64,000 bases of DNA from the NCBI GenBank assembly GCA_035222895.1, contig JAVYIG010000174.1, positions 62,001 to 126,000 on the forward strand. The letters are read 5' to 3'. This document shows positions 1 to 10,789 of the stretch, in pieces. The position numbers were made by a program, and so were the translations under genes. Origin of the DNA: Strongylocentrotus droebachiensis. Lineage: Eukaryota > Echinodermata > Echinoidea > Camarodonta > Strongylocentrotidae. Under the pieces are notes generated by a model. The model was not told the origin of the DNA. It did no database searches and saw only the letters and a list, made by a program, of their open reading frames with translations. Every line of letters starts with the position of its first letter. Positions within the stretch are counted from its first letter, which is position 1.

Positions 1-51
1 ACCCCTTCTCTTCCTCCTCCTCCCCCTTCTACTCATCCCCCTCCTCCACCC

Positions 52-85
<34 letters not shown>

Positions 86-160
86 TTCCTCCTCCTCTTT
101 CTCCTATTAACCCCTTCTCTTCCTCCTCCTCCCCCTTCTACTCATCCCCCTCCTCCACCC

Positions 161-191
<31 letters not shown>

Positions 192-363
192 TTATTCCTC
201 CTCCTCTTTCTCCTATTAACCCCTTCTCTTCCTCCTCCTTCCCCTCCTACTCATCCCCCTCCTCCACCTCTTCCTCCGCTTCCTCCTCTTCCTCCTCCTC
301 TTTCTCCTATTAACCCCTTCTCTTCCTCCTCCTCCCCCTTCTACTCATCCCCCTCCTCCACCC

Positions 364-394
<31 letters not shown>

Positions 395-566
395 TTATTC
401 CTCCTCCTCTTTCTCCTATTAACCCCTTCTCTTCCTCCTCCTTCCCCTCCTACTCATCCCCCTCCTCCACCTCTTCCTCCTCTTCCTCCTCTTCCTCCTC
501 CTCTTTCTCCTATTAACCCCTTCTCTTCCTCCTCCTCCCCCTTCTACTCATCCCCCTCCTCCACCC

Positions 567-597
<31 letters not shown>

Positions 598-1090
598 TTA
601 TTCCTCCTCCTCTTTCTCCTATTAACCCCTTCTCTTCCTCCTCCTTCCCCTCCTACTCATCCCCCTCCTCCACCTCTTCCTCCTCTTCCTCCTCTTCCTC
701 CTCCTCTTTCTCCTATTAACCCCTTCTCTTCCTCCTCCTCCCCCTTCTACTCATCCCCCTCCTCCACCTCTTCCTCCTCTTCCTTCTCCTCTTTCTCCTA
801 TTAACCCCTTCTCTTCCTCCTCCTCCCCCTTCTACTCACCCCCCTCCTCCACCTCTTCCTCCTCTTCCTCCTCCTCTTTCTCCTATTAACCCCTTCTCTT
901 CCTCCTCCTCCCCCTTCTACTCATCCCCCTCCTCCACCCCTTCCTCCTCTTTCTCCTATTAACCCCTTCTCTTCCTCCTCCTCCCCCTTCTACTCATCCC
1001 CCTCCTCCACCTCTTCCTCCTCTTCCTCCACCTCTTCCTCCTCTTCGTTCTCTTTCTCCCCCACCTCCTCCTCCTCCTCCTCCTCATCAT
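1..1090. repeat. Polypyrimidine minisatellite, units of about 73-109 bp
   Basis: The plus strand is almost pure C and T, built of repeats of TCCTCC, CCCCTTCT and CTCTTCC blocks, each unit ending in CTCCTATTAA. The TATTAA marker recurs near 110, 219, 313, 422, 516, 625, 719, 804, 889 and 962. The spacing is 109, 94, 109, 94, 109, 94, 85, 85 and 73 bp, so the middle part is a two-unit higher-order repeat of 203 bp. The array is cut by the left edge and breaks up into plain (TCC)n near 1060-1090. It has no sustained open frame. Long polypurine/polypyrimidine tracts of this kind can form triplex (H-DNA) structures; that is known of such tracts, not shown here. It lies in or beyond the intron after exon 6 of the SLC18-like gene. 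Confidence 0.93.
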
Positions 1091-1187
1091 CTGTCATCGT
1101 GTATCATCGGTTTCAAAAAAATTATATTAGTATAGTCACACAGAGGAAACTATAAACACTATGCACTGCTATCATCGTCAAACTCAC

Positions 1188-1277
1188 AGGCCAGTAGAAT
1201 TGCTATGGCAGCAAGTATGAGGAACGGAACGGCTTGTCCGCAGAAAGAGTATAGAATAGACCCAAACGGAGGACCAG
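1188..1277 (-). CDS. SLC18-like transporter, exon 6 (GPPFGS motif, TM6)
   Basis: A 90-bp exon, acceptor TTCTTTTTAG, canonical donor GTGAGT. It encodes GPPFGSILYSFCGQAVPFL then ILAAIAILLA. This is the family sequence [23 protein letters not shown]. It ends on one base, so the next exon, beyond the left edge or across the minisatellite, must start in phase 1. Confidence 0.88.
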
Positions 1278-1311
1278 CTAAAAAGAAATAATATAAAAAA
1301 TGATAACAATA

Positions 1312-1440
1312 ATGAAATGAAATTAATAATAATAATAATTATAATAATAATATCAACAATATTGATAATAATAATAATAACAATGATAATAACAATAATA
1401 AGAACAATTTATATAGCGCTTCTACTATATATATCAATAT
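1312..1440 (-). repeat. (ATT/AAC)n tract with LINE-like 3' tail
   Basis: A run of AATAATAATAAC-type triplets borders TTTATATAGCGCTT, which is also found at the LINE tail near 23430. Read on the minus strand it ends ...AGCGCTATATAAATT plus a triplet repeat, as many CR1/L2-type LINE or SINE 3' ends do. It lies in intron 5. Confidence 0.5.
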
Positions 1441-2112
1441 ACTCTATTGCGATGTGAAAAAACACTTTTAACAGTTCTACTTTACAAACACTCCTTATAG
1501 TAATACCCCCTAAAACATCGCTATTAATGGAGAGGGGGTGGCATGTTTTTGTCGTGTATTTGTCTTTAGGGCTTAAGGGGTGCAGTTTTGCTGAAACAGT
1601 CTAAGAGCTTTTGGAGGGTAGACTACAACATTAAAGTAAAACGTGAGTTCTGGTAAAAAAAGAAAATTAATTCTCACAGAATCAAACGAAACTTACACTA
1701 TAATGTTTAAGATTACAAATAAATGTCATTTGCCAAACAATTTTGGTAGAAATGTATACTGGCTGAGTAATGAGCATAACAGATTAGGAAATCAAGGTTG
1801 GTAACCCCGACACCATTTGTGTAGTCCCATAAACATCTTTATGTGTACAGTGCTTGTTACTTTACCAAGACTGGGCCAAATTTATTATGATTTTGATAAC
1901 TCCAGAACTTTGCAGTACACACCAATACTTACATGCTACATGATCAACTTTTTCTGATCTATTCCACACCTTTTCTTTCACAATGCAATCGAATGACCAG
2001 AACTCACCTTTATCTTTAACAAAAAGACTGGTACAATGTATCTACATTACGAATATATCCTACTGCAACAGAGACAAACAGTTGAAGACATTGAATTTGA
2101 CTTTTTTGATAC

Positions 2113-2208
2113 CTAACGAGCCAAACGCGAAAGCACTGATAGCCAGTCCAATGGCAAAGCCTCTCTTCTCTTCGTCATCAGCATAGCTGTATGCCACCAC
2201 ACCAAGAC
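2113..2208 (-). CDS. SLC18-like transporter, exon 5 (DDEE loop and TM5)
   Basis: A 96-bp exon, acceptor GACTATATAG, donor GTATCA. It encodes LGVVAYSYADDEEKRG and then FAIGLAISAFAFGSL. The cytoplasmic DDEEKRG matches YTDDEERG of vesicular monoamine transporters. Phase 1 at both ends. The upstream intron is about 9.7 kb, swollen by repeats. Confidence 0.87.
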   Translation of the reverse strand, partial: VLVWWHTAMLMTKRREALPLDWLSVLSRLAR

Positions 2209-2273
2209 CTATATAGTCAAAATTGTACAATATTTCAAATAAAATCGAACATTTCTCCCTTTTCAATTATACT

Positions 2274-2284
2274 AGGGAGAGAGC

Positions 2285-2316
<32 letters not shown>

Positions 2317-2425
2317 ATCGTACAGAGAATTCACTGGAGAGGTGTATGAGTTTATGGATATATTATAAGTTGTAAACAAATACATGCATGCATAAGTTTT
2401 ATTATTATTATTATTATTATTATTT
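2274..2425. repeat. (GA)n and (ATT)n microsatellites
   Basis: A GAGAGA run lies at about 2277-2311 and an ATT run at about 2400-2425, in intron 4 just upstream of exon 5. Confidence 0.9.
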
Positions 2426-2823
2426 ATTCGGCAAAGGAAAACATTACATATCAGTGTACACAATACAAAATAAGACATAGTTTATACGACTTTCATAAAA
2501 TTTGTTTCACAACATATGATGAAATTTAGCATTTACCGCTGCCTCTTCCTCCCTTTCTATATTAGAGTCTTGATCAGTATTTAGACAAATGTTTTATGCA
2601 TTGTCTTTATAGAGATTCATTGGCTCACTGAAGAGGGTTTTTTTTATTATCTTGTTGAATTTTGTACTATGTTTCCCAGATATAGCCGTATTCTTGCAGC
2701 TTCAAACGCTATATCCATACTGAGCGACATACTCTTTAAATAAAGTTTGGTTTGTACTCAACGTCGTTAACAAAGATTCAATTTATTGGAAGACACTATA
2801 TGTTAACAAACCTATATCTACCT

Positions 2824-2847
2824 TCTCTCTCTCTCTCTCTCTATTTT

Positions 2848-2880
<33 letters not shown>

Positions 2881-2915
2881 TTCTCTCTTTCTCTCTCTCT
2901 CTTCCTCTCTCCGTT
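2824..2915. repeat. (CT)n(CA)n(CT)n compound microsatellite
   Basis: CT repeats are interrupted by a run of CA repeats (about 2861-2880). It lies in intron 4, next to the foldback element. Confidence 0.9.
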
Positions 2916-2957
2916 TCTCATGTACTTCTTCAGCCCATTTTCCCTTTGTATTTACCA

Positions 2958-3495
2958 ACCTCGGTAAAATATCATTACGAACTGCTACGAACGGCGTGCG
3001 AAAGATTTTCAGATCATTTCGTTGGATCTTCTTAAGAAGGCCGTACGAAACCAGAGTTCGTACACCGTTCATAGACCGTTTCTAAGTTCGCAGACTGTTC
3101 CATTTTCTTGGCCAAGTTTTATTCATACTCGTACGAAACCCTCTCGTCGTAAGGCGGACGTACGAACGTCGTTATAACATCGTATGAACCACGTAAGATC
3201 TTCGTACATGTCGCAGGGTCGAGAGACAATTCTAGAAGCCTCATTTTTCTTACGATAATCTTAAGAACGCTTTAAGTTGTTCATAGAGGGCTCTTACGGC
3301 GATCGTAAGAACGCCTTACGAACTGAGATTCGTATGGCCTTTGTACGAACGAGTCCTGGCGTTCGTGAGGCGTTCGTACACAATTTATGCAAAACGCTGG
3401 TTTCGTACGGCCTTCTTAAGAAGATATTACGAAATGGTCTACAAATCGTCCGTACGGCGTTCGTTTCAGTTCGTAATGGTATTTGTGACCGAAGC
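2958..3495. mobile_element. Foldback (MITE-like) element with CGTACG-type words
   Basis: The left and right arms are inverted copies. The left arm holds CATTACGAACTG and AAGAAGGCCGTACGAAACCA; the right arm carries their reverse complements, near 3470 and 3400. The ends read CCTCGGT and its inverse ACCGAAG. The whole interior is sown with short words such as CGTACGAA, TTCGTACG, CTTACGA and GGCGTTCGT in both orientations. No transposase is present. The superfamily is not clear from the ends. Confidence 0.75.
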
Positions 3496-5169
3496 TTTAG
3501 GTATGCTTTGCAGCCATTTTTTTTTTATTGCAGAGCACAATAGTATTTACCCCTCAATATTTCTTTTATCAATATTTCTAAGAATTGTTTTCTGTAATTG
3601 TGTATATCTTTACCGTGAGATTTATAAATGTGATATTTGTACAATATTTTATCACGGTTTGTGAAATGAAAGTATATACCATTATGCTATCTTATTCCAA
3701 TGTGCCTATTTATCTTGCGATCAGTTTTACACCCAACTTTATTAAACCATTATATTAGCAAATGTTTAGGAAAAGGTTACTTTTTCAATTTGCTCAAACA
3801 TACGGTTATGGATTGCTCACTATCTGCCGTTCAATCAGGAATCATGTATTGTTCTTTAACGTCAGGGAACAGCAGCAAAGATGGGTACGAATCAAGTTCA
3901 GAAATGCAATCGTCTATCACTAAACGAGATGAATACGCCTTTGTCAAATCAAAATGTCAATTTGCAGAGCGCGGAAGATTCGACTTTTACGACGGCCATT
4001 AAAACTCCCAAGACAGCTCCAATTCAACTGGGTGTGAAATATGACAGCCTTGCCCTACGAGATTGATTGTAATTGCATCGAAGAATTGCCCAGGACACGT
4101 GAAAGTTGCAATTTATGAGATACATGCCCCCGATTCGATGGCAGTATACATTTTCTTACACCCACAGAACGAAGTATTTTCTTATATTAATTTTTGATGT
4201 GGAGGCGTAAATTGGTATTTGACTTAATTTTGTTAGTATAATGACTCGCCTTTGGATATCACCCTCGTGAATAACGAATGTTACGAGCAGAATGCAAAAG
4301 ACAAGAGGGATTTTTAGGGAAAAGGCGGTAACTAGAAAGAATAGAAAAACCCGAAAAAATATAGTTAGGTAGGGTATTAAGCACATAGTAAAAATAAAAG
4401 TATGTGCGCCGATTTCTTGAAAACACTGCAGGCACTAATATGTTACACGGTCTCAAAGCAAAGCTCGTTCTTCTTAGAATATTTGCCTACTTCAACCACG
4501 TTGTATCTTAAACATTGGAATTTATTCGAGGAGAAATTAAAATGATAGTGATTGTGAATCTGAGGTCAAGCTTTTGATTCCAATTGAATAAACAAACGTG
4601 TTTATAGATACAAGGCAAGCTTCAGAATTTGAACTTAGCAGCTTTTACCTTTTATGCAATGGTTAACAGATATTCAAGAGATATTGTGACATCGGGAAAT
4701 ATTACCTTTTCACTAAAGAAGTTTAATGAAAAGACATAATTTATTTCAATGTTTACTACTCATTACGAATGGATTTCAAAAAAAGAAAGAAACTTGAGAA
4801 GATGAAATTGATACCTTCGTATTACAATGATGAATAATATGGTGACCTATACAGTGTAGGATATGTTGTCACATATCATTTATGATTAAGATAGATAGTA
4901 AGAGTTTCTCGAAAGCACATCACATTCAGTCTCTTCTGGCGCACATTGAATTCTGGACGCAGATAGGATTGATGTTAAAATGTTTTCATTCTAAATTTAA
5001 GAATCTGAGCCATTGCGTAATAATTTATAATGAAACTAAACATATCAATTTAACATTTTGAATCGGTTTTAAAAACCATTCAGCTCTAAGTGCGCAGCGT
5101 TTACAATAAGTCGCTCAATGTCATTGGAGAAAATTGAGAGGGGGGAATCAACTTTGGATGAAGTGGCAA
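3496..5169. other. Intron 4 sequence without recognised element
   Basis: I see no known gene or repeat here. There is a modest plus-strand open frame at 3881-4066 (61 codons, ending LGVKYDSLALRD) overlapped in another frame by 3700-4002. Neither has a recognised domain or a convincing context, so I do not call a gene. Confidence 0.5.
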
Positions 5170-6235
5170 TTACTGTCAATTGCTTGGCCTATTGAAATTA
5201 TATTTACCTTGTACATGTAGTCCATGGGCCAGACCAGATATTGGTACCACCAGAGGTGGCAAAACCTTTGTACTTTGTTTTTGTTTGTTGGGCATATATA
5301 CGTGTAAAAAGTTATGATAGCATTTCCGAATAGACAGCTTAGTCGTATAATCAGCAGTTTCCATGGCAACACAACAATAAAACAGGTATTATTCAAAGAA
5401 ACAGTTAAAGTCATATACAAATTATAAAAACACTCTTGAATGCGTAAAAATTTACAATTAAGAATACCTCACCATAAAGGAAAGTAATGAAATGCAAATT
5501 ACATTACCATTTATAACGGTTGCCATGGTAACGACCCCAGAATAGCCCAAAATCAAGAATTTTTGAGTATTTTCAGTATTATATTACACAATATACTCAT
5601 TCAAGACAAGTTAAAGCCCCCTTTCCAAAATAATGACAAAACTATATGACTAATACATCATATAAGCCAAGAATATGCTATATAATACCTTCCCATTATT
5701 ACCATGGCAACATGAATTAGAGTTAACAAGATGCCCTGTATGGTACTATATGCCATATTTGGGCTATATTTTGGCATTGGTGTTGGAAGTTCATTTTGGT
5801 GTCTATATCCTGGTTTTCAGGCCCAGAGAATGAAAGTTTAGAATACCTCACCATGAAGAAAAGTAATGAAATGCAAATTACATTACCATTTATAACGGTT
5901 GCCATGGTAGCGACCCCAGAATAGCCTAAAATCAAGGATTTTGGAGTACTTTTACTGCAGTAACTATATGCTCATTCAAGACAAGTTAAAGTCCCCTTTC
6001 CAAATTATTGAAAAACTATATGACTAATATATCATATATTAAGCAAAGAATATGTTATATAGTACCTTCCCATTGTTACCATGGCAACATGAATTAGAGT
6101 TAACAAGATGCCCTGTAGGGTACGATATGCCACAATTTGGCTATATCTTGGGATAGGAGAGGTGTTGAAAGTTCATATTGATGTCTATACCCAGGTTTTC
6201 AGGAACAGGGAGCACAGCTAAGGCATTATTTTGGA
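5170..6235 (-). repeat. Dispersed repeat with two ~378-bp monomers (left, inverted copy)
   Basis: GAATACCTCACCAT recurs near 5462 and 5840 and is followed each time by the same 370-bp sequence, with the marker CCATGGTAACGACCCC. The element as a whole matches 10790-11845 in opposite orientation, including a flank with CCATGGCAACACAAC and CCATGGGCCA. It has no coding capacity. It is an unclassified, probably non-autonomous element carrying an internal tandem duplication. Confidence 0.85.
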
Positions 6236-6279
6236 CATTAGTATAAGACATGTAATTTTGGACATTAACATAGGATTGT

Positions 6280-7250
6280 AAATAAGGTTAAGTTTTTTCT
6301 GCCAACCTCCTCCCTACTAATGCTTTACTCGACATTAATTTTGCCCTACTTAAATTATGGTATTATTGTTTGGGGTAATACATACGATTCTTATCTTCAT
6401 AGAATAATACTTCTACAAAAAAAGCTATGCGTGTTATTTGTAACACTTCCTGGAGATCCCATACTGACGTTTTATTTGTTGAAAATAATGTGTTGAAAAT
6501 TAATGATTTATATCGTTATAGCCTCGGTCAGTTTATGTACCAGTTAAATAATAATACGCTACCCTCAGCCTTCAATTTAATATTCATCAAAAATAAAACT
6601 ATACACAAATACCCTACGCGCCAATCTTACGAATTTCATCTGCCAGTAACTAGAACTTTACTTGCTAAATCCATATTCACTTACGCAGGCCCGAAGCTAT
6701 GGACCATTCTTGATGTTAGCATCAAGAATGCCGCCAGTTTAAATTCTTTTAAACTCAAATTAAAAAAATCTTGTTTGCGTAATTATCAAGCGTTAGCTTT
6801 CCCTCTTTAAATTTATTTAACTTTTCAATAAAATACATTTGTATATTTTGATTCATTTTGTACTGGCCATCCGTATGCCAGTCGGCCCGTGTTGTGTTAT
6901 GTGTGTTAAAGGTAAGAGCCCTGCTCTCTCTCGTTCCTTGTCTCCCTTCTTTCCCTGTCCTTTTCACTCCTTCTATATGTTATGTCTATTTGGCTGTGTA
7001 TTTGAGCGTTCCTTTATTATTGATATACTATTTTTGCAACTAATTTTTTTATATAAGTTATAGGGGACTGCAATCTGCAAGCCCAGCTTTTCAGCAGTCC
7101 CCTCCATGACCAACCTGTTTGATATGCCTGTTGTACACTGTGGACCAATTACAAATATATTTCTAAGTTTCATTGTTTTACTATGTACAATGTAATCCCA
7201 TGTACTTTATTTATTTTGTTGGAAATGGAAATAAACGAAACGAAACAAAC
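6280..7250 (+). mobile_element. 3' end of a CR1/L2-like non-LTR retrotransposon
   Basis: Positions 6320-6810 read as the C-terminal end of a LINE reverse transcriptase: LPYLNYGIIVWG, then (from 6427, another frame) an ATG-led 127-codon open frame. That frame holds KYPTRQSYEFHLP and GPKLWTIL, the usual tail of this family (H-x-TR-x-S..., GP-x-LWN). One A is missing from an A-run near 6415, which separates the two frames. A 3' UTR follows to about 7250 and ends AAATAAACGAAACGAAAC, the short-repeat end typical of the group. It is 5'-truncated and dead, and lies antisense to the transporter in intron 4. Confidence 0.82.
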
Positions 7251-7960
7251 GATCAACGAACATCACCGCTATTTTTCATACATTTGCATAAAATCAGAGC
7301 AAAATTACCATAAAAGTATTCTGCCACTGCATATTACAAGCTGTTTCTTAGGGTTTAGAAAGATATAACATTGTGATGACTACAATAGATGCCAGAAAAC
7401 TTCCTTTGATTGTATGCAGTGCTGGAACCAGCACATATCATCCACTCATTAATTTGTTTGCTATTGTATCAAAACTGTCCTGAAGAATATTACGAGCAAA
7501 ATAAGAATAATTGAATCAAAGGTAAATATGAATGCCAGAAAATTTGTGTCTGTTTATCAAAACGCCTTCTTTGTGCAGAAATAGTACAGGCGGTTTGCAC
7601 GAAGTCTCAGAAACTATTTTGTCACATCCTCCCTTTCCTATTTTTTTTTTACTTTCTTTGACAAGAATGGTGTGATTGAATTTAAGTAGTCCATTTGGAC
7701 ACAATTCAATTCACATTCTCTAAGCCCAGAGGGCTGAGCCCCCAGAAACTCAGTGGTTTTAGGTGTTTAATCACGATCAGATGAGCATTATTTTGTGACG
7801 CTGAAAGGTCACTATTCTTTCTTTCGCGGGCCCTGACATGTAGGCCTCTAAATAAGCATATTTCTTGCCCGACTGTAAATTTAGGAATTTGTCATTTTCC
7901 AACAAACGCATAACAAAGTATAATTTACTAAAAAGTGAAGAAAAATTTCGGAAACTTACG
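7251..7960. other. Intron 4 sequence without recognised element
   Basis: I see no gene, inverted repeat or tandem repeat here. A minus-strand open frame at 7516-7704 is short and unlike any protein I know. Confidence 0.5.
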
Positions 7961-7984
7961 TCATTTCAGCAACATTTGTAAATC

Positions 7985-8545
7985 ACCGGTATCAAATTTT
8001 ATTGGGGAGGGGGGGGGGATTCCTCCCGAGCCCCCCCCCCCCTCCCCCTCCCCCAGATCTACACCTTGTTGGCGTGAAAATCGCAACTGATCTTCTTTAC
8101 CTTTCTTCTTTTCTTTTTTGTTTTTTCCCTTGTTCTCCTCTTTCCCTACCCCTTCCCTACCTTCATTCTCTTTTAGGTTTGCTGGGGGGGGGGGGGGGGA
8201 GGGGGGTGCAAGAGCCTTTTGCCCCCCCTCCCCCCGATCCACACGTTGTTGGCGGGAAAATTGCAACTGATATCCCCCTTCTTTTCTGTTATTCTTCCTC
8301 TTTGTTCCCTTCCATTTATCTCCTCTTTTCCTTTTCCCCCTTTCCTTCCTTCTCTCCTATTTTGTTGATGGGGGAGGGGGGGGGGCAAGGCCCTTTCGCC
8401 CCCCGATCTCCCTCTTCCCCCTTCTTTTCTTCTTCCTCTTCTTTCTTTCCCTTTCTCTCCTCTTTCCCTTTCCTTTCCCTTCTTTTTCTTCTCTCTCTCC
8501 CTTTTTTTTGTTTGGGGGGGGGGGGGGGGGGCAAGGTCCGCTCGG
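7985..8545. repeat. G-run/pyrimidine tandem repeat (about 3-4 units)
   Basis: Units of about 170-190 bp each open with a long G-run (near 8005, 8186, 8371 and 8514). Most then have GCAAG(A/G)(G/C)C, C-runs, a shared piece with CGTTGTTGGCGGGAAAAT (first two units) and a long CT-rich stretch. Open frames across it in several phases are low-complexity Pro, Ser, Gly and Lys runs and are not genes. G-runs of this length can form quadruplexes. Confidence 0.8.
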
Positions 8546-8599
8546 TTTCAAGAAAAAAAACACTCAACCGATCTATAGCTTTAGTACAATTATATGATA

Positions 8600-8735
8600 A
8601 ATAAAAAATGCTATTGCAAATACAGAACATGTAGGTGTATTCATGGATTTATGAAAAGCGTTCGATATACGCTTGAGAACCAAATTCTACTTTCAAAAAT
8701 TCACTTTAATATGGAACTTGCAGAGTAGTATACGT
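8600..8735 (+). mobile_element. LINE reverse transcriptase relic
   Basis: The plus strand reads VFMDL, stop, KAFD and then, two bases out of frame, TLENQILLSKIHFNMELAE. This is the catalytic-palm motif F-x-D-x-x-KAFD-T-x-(D/E)-H-x-ILL-x-KL of non-LTR reverse transcriptases. It carries a stop and a frameshift within 60 bp and is plainly a relic. The FMDLxKAFD core makes the identification firm despite its short length. Confidence 0.7.
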
Positions 8736-9861
8736 AACAGTGTTTCTTCAAATAAGACACTTATAATTATTTGTTATATCATGCTGTTATCTTAGCTATA
8801 TTTGTTATTTATTTGTTGTACTGTACTAACCCTCTACATGCAATGTTATCTTTAATTGTACATCTAGCATTGAATTCACTACCTTAGCACCATTTTCTCT
8901 TATCTTAACAATGTTAACAAGTCCCTTTAAAGGTCGGGTGACATCCATACATAAGTTGATTCCTGTTAATGTGCAGGGCTGCAAACAACTCATATTTTGT
9001 TATTCAAACATCTAAATATATCTCATAGATTGTTTAATATTTGTTTAGAATAATTTGTTCAGACCTGCTAAGCTCCACCCTAAAAAAAATGCTCCAGATA
9101 TCATTCACCTAATGACATCATATGTCAATCATTAGTGAGCTAACAAGAGACAGTGGTATGTAGCTGTACCAGAGCTGACCTCCTGTTACAATAGACCATA
9201 CGATACCAACATAGGAGTTGCTATGTCAGACATACTGTAGCATCACCAGGAAAGGATAGATAATAATTTTTATGGGGGTATTATATGAAAGAATGCAATT
9301 CTTAAAGTTGCGATCATGTGCTGAGCTGGAAGAAGTTACATACCTTTTGCAAACATTTTTTATTTAACATATTGTTCAATAACACGCTGGTGGTTAAAAC
9401 TGCTTCAAAATGCAATAAATATGACCTCAGAACACATTGTTTGATTATTTTTTATTCAAACTTGTAATCATTGTCATCGTCACCAATCTGGCATCTACCT
9501 GCTTTATTTACTTTCTTGTCTGTGTATTAACTACAGCTAGATTTCTTATCGTTTGATAGATTGAGTAGATACCACAGCCTGCCGGTCTACCGACAAGTCA
9601 CCGCATTCATGTAAAATGAACGAATCAATTAAAGTCAAATAATTTATCATCGCTCTATAATAAATTATTTCACGTTTTAACATACCAGCATTCGTATCCA
9701 TCACAAATGAACATTTAGCAGGTATGTTCGTTTTGATTATTTCCTCTCCACTTCTTTTCCCTGTTTGATACTAATAAAATGTTCAAATTTCTTATTCAAA
9801 GCAAAAGATTATATTCATATTTCTGTATGCAATAGAGAGAGGAAATGAGAGAATAATGGTA
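8736..9861. other. Intron 4 sequence without recognised element
   Basis: AT-rich DNA with no ORF, hairpin or tandem repeat that I can support. Confidence 0.5.
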
Positions 9862-10655
9862 AAGTCTAATTCCACTCCCAAAATAATTTGCTTTTAAAAG
9901 ATGCCGAAAAACAAGAAACAGAGCAAACACAAATTTGAGTAAAACCGGAAAACTAATAGGGAAGTTCTGAAGTTTTTGTTGAGGTATGACAAACTATGGA
10001 ACTTAAAAAATCACTACACAGATTGCCAATTTGGTTTTCAGTTTGTGACGTCATGGCCTCACTAGTTATCAATTGGTTTATATAAATATTTGTCCGATTA
10101 ATTTCTTTGCTTATCCCCCCAAACTTGATTTCCCCATGCTTTTGCCCAGGTCGTATGATTTGTATCATATTGCGTACATGCGTATATTTCACGAATCTTT
10201 CATGAACTTTGAAGAATTTATACTATTTTCTGAATATTGTATATTCATTTTCATTGATTTGTATATAAACAGTTCATCAAAATTCACATTTTTCATGATT
10301 TAACTTTTAAAAAATTACTCTATATTTAATAGTGCATCCACACAAAAACATATTACTATCAAGTATAACTTAGATGCTGGTGTGAGGATATATATATTTT
10401 TTTAGGGGGAAAAATTGGAAATGTATTTTATCAATATAAAGAAAATAAGGTGGATAGTGAGGCAATGACGTCACAGACTCATGAGTGAGTTGCCAATTTG
10501 TCTTGTGATTTTCAAAGTTTTTTATGTCATTAAAAATTCATAACTTTCTTATCATTTTTTATCCGATTTTGCTCGAACTTTTTTTAATTGGTTTGTCTGA
10601 TTTTTCTGCTTCCATTGAAAGTAAATTATTTTTGGAGTGGACTTGTCCTTTAACA
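9862..10655. mobile_element. Foldback repeat with diverged ~200-bp arms
   Basis: The left arm (about 9862-10070) runs from a (T/C)CCACTCC-AAAATAATTT motif to GTGACGTCATGGCCTCACTA. The right arm (about 10440-10652) has the inverse, ending AAATTATTTTTGGAGTGGAC, with GAGGCAATGACGTCACAGAC inside. Arms are clearly homologous but well diverged, so the copy is old. It is probably a non-autonomous DNA transposon; I see no transposase. Both arms contain a TGACGTCA box, identical to the cAMP-response-element consensus. Confidence 0.7.
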
Positions 10656-10789
10656 ATTAACTGAGAATTATCGTGTACAGCTATGAATTGCATTCTTGTC
10701 AATTTGATTCAATTCTTTTTTGAATATGCAGTGGCAGAAAACTGTTATGGTCAGTTTGCTCTGATTTTCTGCAAATGTATAAACAAAAT

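Noticed and set aside
3881-4066. Plus-strand 61-codon frame in intron 4 (ends LGVKYDSLALRD)
   Set aside because: No recognised family, no splice context that I trust, and no second copy to test. Kept only as a note.
5150-5225. Possible inverted partial copy of transporter exon 4 beyond the repeat edge
   Set aside because: After the shared CCATGGACTA the resemblance (ATTTCAAT, CAATTG) is too weak to separate from chance in AT-rich DNA.
8002-8630. Frames of up to 200 codons on both strands
   Set aside because: Translations of G-runs and CT tracts, with no complex sequence; the copies in other phases are equally open.
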